From positions 1 through 23,769 of the forward strand of contig JADCCH010000178.1 of the NCBI GenBank assembly GCA_020252865.1: a DNA stretch of 23,769 nucleotides. Reading direction: 5' to 3'. Numbering within the stretch: position 1 is the stretch's first letter; every line of letters starts with the position of its first letter. The stretch comes from Methylobacterium sp. (GTDB taxonomy: Bacteria > Pseudomonadota > Alphaproteobacteria > Rhizobiales > Beijerinckiaceae). This document shows, piece by piece, positions 17,945 through 23,769 of this stretch. The position numbers were made by a program, and so were the translations under genes. The notes beneath the pieces were generated by a model. That model did not search any database and was not told the DNA's origin. It saw nothing but the letters and a program-made list of their open reading frames with translations.

Positions 17945-18039
17945 GCTTCATCCCGAATTTGCAAGAGACCGTTCGGCGTCGATGGGCGCGGTTCGGGCGC
18001 TTGATCCCTCGAAACCCATTTTGAAACGGGACCTCGACC

Positions 18040-18423
18040 GTGGCGAAGCCTGATCTCGGCACCAAGCGCACCTGCCCCGTGACGGGCAAGAAGTTCTATG
18101 ACCTGAACCGCGACCCGATCGTGTCGCCTTATACGGGCCAGAAATATCCGCGCAGCATGTTCGACCCGCAGGCGAAGCTCGCCGCGAAGGCACCGGAAGC
18201 TGTAGAGGACGAGACGGAACTCGCGGTGGCCGATCCGAACTTCGTGCCGCTGGAAACCGTGGAGGCCGATGATCCGGCCAAGGCCACGGCGGTGGATGAC
18301 ATCGAGATCGAGGATGATATCGGTGACGAGGATGACACCTTCCTCGAGCCGGAAGAAGATGAGGATGATGGTGATGTCGCCGACCTCATCGACGGAGACC
18401 TCGAGGAAGACGAGGAAACCTGA
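18040..18423 (+). CDS. TIGR02300 family acidic protein of unknown function
   Basis: 127 residues from a GTG at 18040, with AACGGGA about 8 bases upstream. The N-terminal 45 residues are the conserved family signature: LGTKRTCPVTGKKFYDLNRD, then PIVSPYTGQKYPRSMF. The rest is low-complexity and very acidic; about half of the last 60 residues are Asp or Glu. The family is nearly confined to alphaproteobacteria and has no known function. The basic/aromatic head with an acidic tail suggests a protein- or nucleic-acid-binding adaptor or a metal-handling protein, but this is speculation. It is divergent from aroA and precedes tRNA-Ala. Confidence 0.88.
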   Translation: MAKPDLGTKRTCPVTGKKFYDLNRDPIVSPYTGQKYPRSMFDPQAKLAAKAPEAVEDETELAVADPNFVPLETVEADDPAKATAVDDIEIEDDIGDEDDTFLEPEEDEDDGDVADLIDGDLEEDEET

Positions 18424-18526
18424 CTTTTCGCTTTTTACGTCTTTCCCCTTGCGGTGCGAGAAACGTTGTGACAGAAACCCGCGCCGGGCGCTTCGGCTCC
18501 CGCCGCAACCTTCTCCGGAAGGCGTG

Positions 18527-18555
18527 TTGACCATGCATCATCTTCCCGGGATGGT
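18527..18555 (+). promoter_or_regulatory. Candidate promoter of tRNA-Ala
   Basis: TTGACC (18527-18532), a 17-base spacer and GATGGT (18550-18555) end 8 bases before the mature tRNA 5' end. The -35 is strong and the -10 weak; position fits a tRNA promoter with a very short leader. Confidence 0.45.
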
Positions 18556-18563
18556 GCAGAAAC

Positions 18564-18639
<76 letters not shown>

Positions 18640-18706
18640 ATTTCTCCCTTGTAAATCAGTGATTTACCAAAAATCCTGGCGATCTCCATCCGACGGGATT
18701 TGCACA

Positions 18707-18726
18707 GGTAAGCACCGGGTAAGCAC
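18707..18726 (+). repeat. Direct repeat GGTAAGCAC x2 downstream of the tRNA
   Basis: Two exact 9-base copies 11 bases apart (18707-18715, 18718-18726), with CC and flanking G residues between. This spacing is near one helical turn, as in recombinase arm sites or operators. The role is unknown. Confidence 0.4.
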
Positions 18727-18888
18727 GACGCGCGCTTCGGGCGGGACTTTCGTCGCAAGTCGTGATTGATGACGCTCCCAAGGATCACCGCGAAACGGCA
18801 AAAGGCGGCGCATTCCGACTCAGCAACACCGGCATTCGATCTGGCAAGGCGGGTTGACCGGTGGCATGGTGCGCAGGCGGAGGAGCAA

Positions 18889-19029
18889 TGCCCCGAACCG
18901 CGACCGCCTCGTGTAAAACGTCGCGTCGCTGATCCCGCGCCCGCGGCAGATATCCGCCACCGGGATGCCGGCTGCGTGCTCCTTCAAAATCCCGATGATC
19001 TGGTCGTCCGAAAACCTGCTCTTCCCGAT
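18889..19029 (-). pseudogene. IS3-family transposase orfA remnant
   Basis: On the minus strand the frame reads GKSRFSDDQIIGILKEHAAG, then IPVADICRGRGISDATFY and RRSRFG. This is the N-terminal helix-turn-helix of IS3-family OrfA proteins (typical form SRFSEEQIIGILKEH..ISDATFYKWRSRYGG). The expected ATG is ATC at 19029-19027, and homology stops after about 45 codons, before the leucine-zipper part; no orfB is seen. The expected KW before the final RS is TR. A TG-initial, C-rich segment on the minus strand starting at 19088 (TGACCTTGCCCCCGG) may be the left terminal repeat. The element is dead. Confidence 0.75.
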
Positions 19030-19187
19030 CGCTCTGTTCCTTTGTCAGGAATCTAGCTCAGAGCGAGGGCATTCCGGGGGCAAGGTCAGCGAGATCGCAA
19101 GTGGGTGGCTTCCGGGGCAAACGGAAGGCCGCGACGAATGACCCGTGGGTGTTTCCCACGGCTTCCCTGTGCTGAATCGGGATGGCT

Positions 19188-19232
19188 TGGCGGGTTCATG
19201 GCTGGCGGGTTCATGGCTGGCGGGTTCATGCC
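19188..19232 (+). repeat. Tandem repeat, 3 copies of 15 bases
   Basis: Unit TGGCGGGTTCATGGC at 19188-19202, 19203-19217 and 19218-19232; the third copy has one mismatch (GCC for GGC at its end). It is in non-coding DNA downstream of the sco gene. Confidence 0.85.
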
Positions 19233-19280
19233 ATGGCGAGGTCGACTCACCAAATTGACGAGCCTCGTGAACGAGATGGC

Positions 19281-19880
19281 CTAGCGCCGTTCCAGCAAAC
19301 GCTTGAGCTTCGCCTGCCGGACGCCCGGCGTCTCCTTGCTGTCGAGCGTGCCGAAAAACTGGCCCTGCGCATCCATGAGGTAGATCGAGGCGGTGTGGTC
19401 CATCGTATAACCTGAAGGCGTATCGACCTTGCGGTAGATCGCCCGATAGAGCCTCGCCATGTTGGCAAGCTCCGCCTCATCCTTCGGCACAAGGCCGATG
19501 ATGCGGCTATCGAAGGAACCCGTATACTCCTTGAGCAAGGCTGTCGTATCCCGCGCGGGGTCCACGGTCACGAAATAGACCCGGAAATCCTTCGCAGCAT
19601 TGCCCACCGCGTTGAGATCGTTGGTGATCTCCAGCATGGAGGTCGGGCAGACATCCGGGCAATGCGTGAAGCCGAAAAAGAGCGCATAGGGCTTCCCGCG
19701 CAACGAAGCGTCAGTAACGATCTGCCCGTTGTGATCCGCGAGGCGGAAAGGGCCACCAATGCTGGCGACCCCCGTGCCCTGTTCGCGATCAACCGGGTTC
19801 AGCAGCACATAGAGCAGCGCCACGGTGATGATGCCGATAGCCGCCCAGGCTGTGAGGCGAACGATTTTCAGGGCGTTCAA
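19281..19880 (-). CDS. SCO1/SenC family copper-delivery protein
   Basis: 199 residues. The start is a TTG at 19880 whose last bases overlap the PCuAC stop (TTGA). An N-terminal membrane anchor spans about residues 10-28, then a thioredoxin-like domain on the periplasmic side. The copper ligands are Cys74 and Cys78 in CPDVCP and His162 in MDHTASIYLM. The family inserts copper into the CuA site of cytochrome c oxidase or reduces its cysteines. It is the last gene of a three-gene copper operon. Confidence 0.93.
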   Translation of the reverse strand: MNALKIVRLTAWAAIGIITVALLYVLLNPVDREQGTGVASIGGPFRLADHNGQIVTDASLRGKPYALFFGFTHCPDVCPTSMLEITNDLNAVGNAAKDFRVYFVTVDPARDTTALLKEYTGSFDSRIIGLVPKDEAELANMARLYRAIYRKVDTPSGYTMDHTASIYLMDAQGQFFGTLDSKETPGVRQAKLKRLLERR

Positions 19881-20398
19881 GGCTTGTGCCCTCCGCTGTG
19901 ATTGTGGCCGTGGTCATGCCCTCCGGAGGCGCCGCGGGCCTCGATCTTGAACTCCACCTCGATGGTGCCTGCGCGCTGGAAGACCAGCGTGCCCTTGACC
20001 CTCTCGCCTTCCTTCAGCGGCGATTGGAGGTCGAGGAACATCACATGGAGGCCACCGGGCCTGAGTTCAACAGTCTGGCCCGGCTTGATCTCGAGTCCCT
20101 GCGCCAGCGCGCGCATCTTCATCACGTTCCCCTCCATCGCCATTTCGTGGATCTCCACGATGCCGGCGGTGACGAGGGTTCCACCGATGAGGCGATCGGA
20201 TTCCCTGCCGTTATTGGTGATCTTCATGAAGCCGCCGGCGACCCTCGCGCCGCCGGGCGTGGCACGCGACCACGGGTGGTCGATCTTGAGATCACCCAGC
20301 TTGTAATCATGGGCAGAGAGGGGTGAAGCCGCAAAGACAAGCGGCAGAATGGCCAGTGACAGGGCGAAAGAGCGCAAATGCGCAAGAAGACGAGACAT
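19877..20398 (-). CDS. PCuAC (DUF461) periplasmic copper chaperone
   Basis: 173 residues from the ATG at 20398. The signal peptide is about 1-29, cut near PLSAHDYK. The copper site is His84 and Met86 (HEMAMEG), Met95, His118 and Met120 (GGLHVMF), fitting the H(M)X10MX21HXM family motif with one extra residue in the second spacer. The C-terminus has a His-rich tail, HDHGHNHSGGH (161-171), which could bind additional metal. PCuAC delivers Cu(I) to oxidase subunits together with SCO proteins, and here it is directly coupled to sco. Open frame upstream of 20398 overlaps the DUF2946-like gene and is not used. Confidence 0.92.
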   Translation of the reverse strand: MSRLLAHLRSFALSLAILPLVFAASPLSAHDYKLGDLKIDHPWSRATPGGARVAGGFMKITNNGRESDRLIGGTLVTAGIVEIHEMAMEGNVMKMRALAQGLEIKPGQTVELRPGGLHVMFLDLQSPLKEGERVKGTLVFQRAGTIEVEFKIEARGASGGHDHGHNHSGGHKP

Positions 20399-20444
20399 GA
20401 TCGTTCCGATCCGAAAAGAAGAGAATGGGGAAGGCAGGCGGGCT

Positions 20445-20810
20445 TCAGGCAGCCGCCGGCGGTCCTCTCGCTTCGGGCCGGGAGGTGGGTGCGGTCGATG
20501 GCTGTCCCGCGCGGGCGATCGGGGCCGCGACCTCGGAAACGCGCAGGGCCGGGCTCGCAAAACCCTCGGGCAGCTTCGGCATGTTGGCCAAAGCCGGAAC
20601 GCGGCACTGGTCGCAATCATGGTCCGGGTCGGGGCCTTCCCCGGAAAGGCCACCCTGCAGGCAAAGCGCGAAACCACCGGCGAAATGCGATTTGCCGGCC
20701 AGTTCCGTCGCCGTGCGGGCCTGCGCCACGCCGGCCAGCAGCATCAGGGCCGCCAGGAAAGCGATGCTCAGGTCGCGATAGCCGGAAAGGAGGCTGCGAA
20801 GAGAGGTCAT
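20445..20810 (-). CDS. DUF2946-like small exported protein
   Basis: 121 residues. It has an N-terminal signal or membrane segment (LSIAFLAALMLLAGVAQA), then cysteines at 50, 66 and 69 in LCLQGG and DHDCDQCRV, and a Pro/Ala-rich tail. The H-x-C-x-x-C pattern and position upstream of copper chaperone genes match DUF2946-type proteins. A metal-binding role is inferred. It ends 46 bases before the PCuAC start on the same strand and starts 50 bases after the histidine kinase stop. No strong ribosome-binding site is seen. Confidence 0.7.
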   Translation of the reverse strand: MTSLRSLLSGYRDLSIAFLAALMLLAGVAQARTATELAGKSHFAGGFALCLQGGLSGEGPDPDHDCDQCRVPALANMPKLPEGFASPALRVSEVAAPIARAGQPSTAPTSRPEARGPPAAA

Positions 20811-20860
20811 GACGATGATCTATTCCGCCCGAAACGCGCAGGCAAGCGTGGCACCGCGCC

Positions 20861-23769
20861 TCATTCGGCCGCCAGCGTGCGCTTGAGGCCGATCTGCACG
20901 AGCAGAGCGCGCAAGGCGGGCGGCTTGATGGGCTTGTTGAGGATCTCGATCTGCTCGGTCGTCGCGCGGTCCCGCACCTCCTGCGAGCGTTCTGCCGTGA
21001 TGAGCACCGCGGGGACGACGGAGCGGAAACGCCAGCGCAGCTTGAGAATGGCGTCGATGCCGTTCGAATGATCGAGGTGGTAATCCACGAGCATGATGTC
21101 CGGCTTTGCCTTGGCACCACGCAAGGCCTTCATGGCCCCCTCCGCGTCCGAAGCGGTGATCACCTCGCAGGACCAGCCCTCCAGCAGTCGGCGCATGCCA
21201 TCGAGAATCGTCGGCTCATTGTCGATGACGAGGATCTTCCGGCCCGCCAGGCGCACCGGCACCGTTGCAGGCGGCTCGGCCTGCGTCTGGCCCACGCGGG
21301 CGCGACTTCCTTGCGCGCGCGGCAGGTGGAGCGTGAAGGTTGAGCCCCTGCCGGTTTGGGAAGCGAGATCGAGCTTCAGATCGAGCACCTTCATGATGCG
21401 TTCGACGATGGAGAGGCCAAGGCCGAGCCCGCGTTCGATTCGCGCGCCCTGTTCCAGCCTCTGGAACTCCTTGAAGATCGCCTTCTGCTGCTTCTGGGGG
21501 ATGCCGATGCCGGTATCGGCCACCACCACGCGCACGTCGTTGCGGCTGCGCCGGCAGCCCACCAGCACCTTGCCGGTGACGGTGTACTTGATCGCGTTCG
21601 AAATGAGGTTCTGCAGCAGTCGACGCAGCAGGCGACGATCGCTCATGACCACCAGCGAAGATTGCAGCAGGACCAGTTCGATGCCCTTGCCCTTCGCCAC
21701 CGGCTCGAACTCGATGCGCAACTGGCCGAGAATCTCGTCGATGGGGAAGGTCGAGTATTCCGGCTTGAGCTTTCCGGCGTCGAGCCGCGAGATTTCGAGC
21801 AGGGCCGAGAGAATCTCCTCCACCGCGTTGAGCGAGGCTTCCACGTTGCGGGCCAGTTCGGCATGCGGTGTCTGCTGCGCACCTTCGGCGAGCGCCGAGG
21901 CATAAAGGCGCGCGGCATTCAGTGGCTGGGCGATGTCATGGCTCGCAGCCGCAAGGAAGCGCGTCTTCGAGGCATTGGCATCATCGGCGTCCTTCTTCGC
22001 GCGGGCATATTCGGTGTTGAGCCGCATCAGTTCCTCGGTGCGCTCGCGCACGCGGTTCTCGAGCGTGACATTGGCCTCCTCCAGGGCCTTCTCGGCCGCC
22101 ACCGCCTCGGTGATGTCGGTGTAGGTCGTCACCAGACCGCCATCCGGCAGATGGTTCGAGCGGATCTCGATCACGCGGCCGGTGGGCGGCAGATGCAGGC
22201 GGCGCGGCTCGCTCTCCTGCACCAGCGAGGTGATGCGCCGGGCGATCAGATCCGGCCCCGCCTGCTCGCCATAAAGGCCGCGACCGGCATTGTGACTGAC
22301 GATCTCATCCAGTCCGACGCCGAAATGCAGCAGACCTTCCGGCAGATCGAAGAGATCCTGGAAGGCGCGGTTCCAGCACATCAGGCGCAGGTCGGAATCG
22401 AGAACCGTCACGCCCTGGCGCGCATGATCGAGCCCGTGCTGCAGCAGCATGCGAGAATGCTGCATGGCGGCGGAGGCATCATCCAGCAGCTTCAGCGCGG
22501 CTTCGGTCGAGACGGTCCGTCGCCGCAGCATCAGCGAGAGCACGAGACGCGATGAGGCCGCCCCGATGGCCGATGCGAGCACCTGCTCGGAGAAGCGGAT
22601 CGCGTGGGCATCCGCCTCCTGCTTCGGCTGGTTGGGAAAGCCGCGCTGCTCCTCATAGGCGCGGAAGGCGCGTTCCGTGCGCTCGGGCCCCAGATAGCGC
22701 GAAACGGTGGCGCGGAGTTCGTCCATCGTCACCGAACTGCGCCAGAGCTTGAAGCTGCCGCCGGGATAGGCCGTGTCCGGGCTCGTGAAGAGGCTCGCCT
22801 GAACGCGCTCGATCGGGCTCACCTCGGTGATGAGCGACAGGAGGATCAGCAGGACCAGATTGGCCAGCAGCGACAGCACCACGCCCTGAACAAGCGGTGG
22901 CCAGCCCGGAACAAGCAGTTGCGCGGGGGCCAAGGCCTCGATGCCGAGCGGGCCATGGCGCACGAAATCGCCGACCATGCCATGCATGCCCGCCAGCGTG
23001 GGCAGGAACAGAAGGTAGAACCAGATGCCGAAGCCCGCGAGCAGCCCGGCAAAGGCGCCCCTGGCATTTGCGCGTGGCCAGAAGAGGCCGAGGATGAAGG
23101 GGGGCATCAACTGCGCAATCGCCGCGAAGGACAGAAGCCCGATCGTCGCCAGTGCCGCCTGCTCCGAGGCGCGATAATAAGCGAAGCCCAGCAAAACCAT
23201 CACCACCACGCCGATGCGGCGAACGGTGAGAACGGTATCCACCATGGTCTGGGAGGGAGCGTTGCCGGAATCCTTTCCATCCGCCTTGCCCGCGCGCTTG
23301 CCGCGGAAATTCGGGCGACGCAGCAGCAAGGGCACCACGAGGTCGTTCGAGATCATGATGCCGCAGGCGACCGATTCCACGATCACCATTGCGGTCGCGG
23401 CCGAAAGCGCGCCGATGAAGGCAACCAGCGCCACCCAGCCGGCATCGCCCAGCAGCGGCAGCTGGATGACCATCAGGTCGCGATCTACGCCGGCACCCGG
23501 CACGAGGATGAGGCCAGCCAGCGCGATGGGCACCACGAAGAGGTTGATCACCACGAGATAGAGCGGGAACTGCCAGCCCGCCTGCCGCAGGTCGCGCACA
23601 TCACGGTTTTCGACGACCATCACATGGAACTGGCGCGGCAGCAGCAGGATGGCGCAGCCTGCGAGAAAGGTGGTTGTGATCCAGATCACGGGGTCGATCT
23701 CGCCCGAGAACACCTTCGCGGCTGCCGGCTCGGCAGCTGCCTTGATGAAGAGGTCACCGAAGCCGTCGA
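20861..23769 (-). CDS. Hybrid sensor histidine kinase with sodium/solute-symporter (SSS) N-terminus, 5' end cut off
   Basis: The frame is open to the window edge; the GTG at 23713 is internal, since the codons before it read DGFGDLFIKAAAEPAAAK. Counting from 23713: SSS-type transmembrane region about 1-300 (ILLLPRQFHVMVVEN, QLMPPFILGLFWPRANARGA), a PAS domain about 425-540 (QGVTVLDSDLRLMCWNRAF), coiled coil 540-580, HisKA with His592 (SHDIAQPLNAARLYASAL), HATPase (QNLISNAIKYT, DTGIGIP, GLGLGLSIV) and a C-terminal receiver with Asp877 (IMLVDYHLD) and Lys927. Such proteins may sense a transported solute. No separate output regulator is visible in the window. It is the first visible gene before the copper operon, 50 bases upstream of it. 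Confidence 0.93.
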   Translation of the reverse strand, partial: DGFGDLFIKAAAEPAAAKVFSGEIDPVIWITTTFLAGCAILLLPRQFHVMVVENRDVRDLRQAGWQFPLYLVVINLFVVPIALAGLILVPGAGVDRDLMVIQLPLLGDAGWVALVAFIGALSAATAMVIVESVACGIMISNDLVVPLLLRRPNFRGKRAGKADGKDSGNAPSQTMVDTVLTVRRIGVVVMVLLGFAYYRASEQAALATIGLLSFAAIAQLMPPFILGLFWPRANARGAFAGLLAGFGIWFYLLFLPTLAGMHGMVGDFVRHGPLGIEALAPAQLLVPGWPPLVQGVVLSLLANLVLLILLSLITEVSPIERVQASLFTSPDTAYPGGSFKLWRSSVTMDELRATVSRYLGPERTERAFRAYEEQRGFPNQPKQEADAHAIRFSEQVLASAIGAASSRLVLSLMLRRRTVSTEAALKLLDDASAAMQHSRMLLQHGLDHARQGVTVLDSDLRLMCWNRAFQDLFDLPEGLLHFGVGLDEIVSHNAGRGLYGEQAGPDLIARRITSLVQESEPRRLHLPPTGRVIEIRSNHLPDGGLVTTYTDITEAVAAEKALEEANVTLENRVRERTEELMRLNTEYARAKKDADDANASKTRFLAAASHDIAQPLNAARLYASALAEGAQQTPHAELARNVEASLNAVEEILSALLEISRLDAGKLKPEYSTFPIDEILGQLRIEFEPVAKGKGIELVLLQSSLVVMSDRRLLRRLLQNLISNAIKYTVTGKVLVGCRRSRNDVRVVVADTGIGIPQKQQKAIFKEFQRLEQGARIERGLGLGLSIVERIMKVLDLKLDLASQTGRGSTFTLHLPRAQGSRARVGQTQAEPPATVPVRLAGRKILVIDNEPTILDGMRRLLEGWSCEVITASDAEGAMKALRGAKAKPDIMLVDYHLDHSNGIDAILKLRWRFRSVVPAVLITAERSQEVRDRATTEQIEILNKPIKPPALRALLVQIGLKRTLAAE

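Larger units (their letters stand above)
18640..19280. other. Gene-poor segment downstream of tRNA-Ala (decayed integration site)
   Basis: About 640 bases without an intact gene. It contains, in order, a perfect palindrome GTAAATCA-G-TGATTTAC (18651-18667), the direct repeat GGTAAGCAC at 18707-18715 and 18718-18726, an IS3-type orfA remnant (about 18889-19029) and a 3 x 15-base tandem repeat (19188-19232). A hairpin (CCGTGGG/CCCACGG, 19143-19161) without a T-run is also present. No second copy of the tRNA 3' end was seen in the window, so any att duplication is lost or outside. Confidence 0.6.

Noticed and set aside
18651..18667. Palindrome after tRNA-Ala as an intrinsic terminator
   Set aside because: The stem is AT-rich and followed by CAAAAA on the + strand rather than a T-run; on the minus strand no T-run follows either.
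19143..19161. Hairpin CCGTGGG-TGTTT-CCCACGG as a terminator
   Set aside because: No T-run follows on either strand and it is over 100 bases beyond the sco stop.
19188..19232. 15-base tandem repeat as a CRISPR or coding repeat
   Set aside because: There are no spacers between units, only three copies, and the frames across it have no supported gene.

Overview
The window looks like a chromosomal segment of an alphaproteobacterium, most likely of the Hyphomicrobiales (Rhizobiales) type. The evidence is a class II (CP4-like) EPSP synthase coupled to cytidylate kinase, the alphaproteobacterial TIGR02300 acidic protein, a SigF/NrsF ECF pair, GC-rich coding sequence with many GTG starts, and dense gene packing with 4-base stop/start overlaps. 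No phage, plasmid backbone or CRISPR array is visible. The only mobile DNA is a decayed IS3-type fragment downstream of a tRNA-Ala gene.

Region 1 (1-5933, + strand) is a tightly packed run of seven genes: a TVP38/DedA-like membrane protein (cut by the window start), an exported DUF547 protein, a membrane-anchored rhodanese, a GT-C (GT87-like) polyprenyl-dependent glycosyltransferase, a DPM1-like GT2 glycosyltransferase, a DUF2064/TIGR04282 nucleotidyl- or glycosyltransferase-like protein, and a SelD-associated type FAD/NAD(P) oxidoreductase. The last four starts (1977, 3389, 4102, 4803) overlap the preceding stop by ATGA. Families of this kind recur around radical-SAM/selenodomain (ArsS-like, arsenosugar) loci, so this is the best candidate here for a poorly described pathway, probably glycosylation of a membrane lipid linked to As/Se/S chemistry. 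That role is inference.

Region 2 (5949-13125, - strand) holds methylthioadenosine phosphorylase, the NrsF/SigF membrane anti-sigma/ECF sigma pair with a recognisable ECF-type promoter, DNA polymerase I, and ribosomal protein S1 followed by a clear intrinsic terminator.

Region 3 (13427-17829, - strand) runs aroA-cmk (GTGA overlap), an iodotyrosine-deiodinase-like nitroreductase, a rhomboid protease, an XRE-cupin regulator with three alternating operator half-sites at its start, and a GNAT acetyltransferase. The last four genes separate cmk from rpsA, which are often neighbours. aroA is divergent from the TIGR02300 gene (18040).

Region 4 (18564-19280) is tRNA-Ala(GGC) followed by about 640 bases without an intact gene: a palindrome, short direct repeats, an IS3 orfA remnant and a 15-base tandem repeat, read here as a decayed integration site.

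Region 5 (19281-23769, - strand) is a copper-delivery operon (DUF2946-like, PCuAC chaperone, SCO1/SenC) preceded on the same strand by a large hybrid histidine kinase with a sodium/solute-symporter N-terminus, which is cut by the window end.
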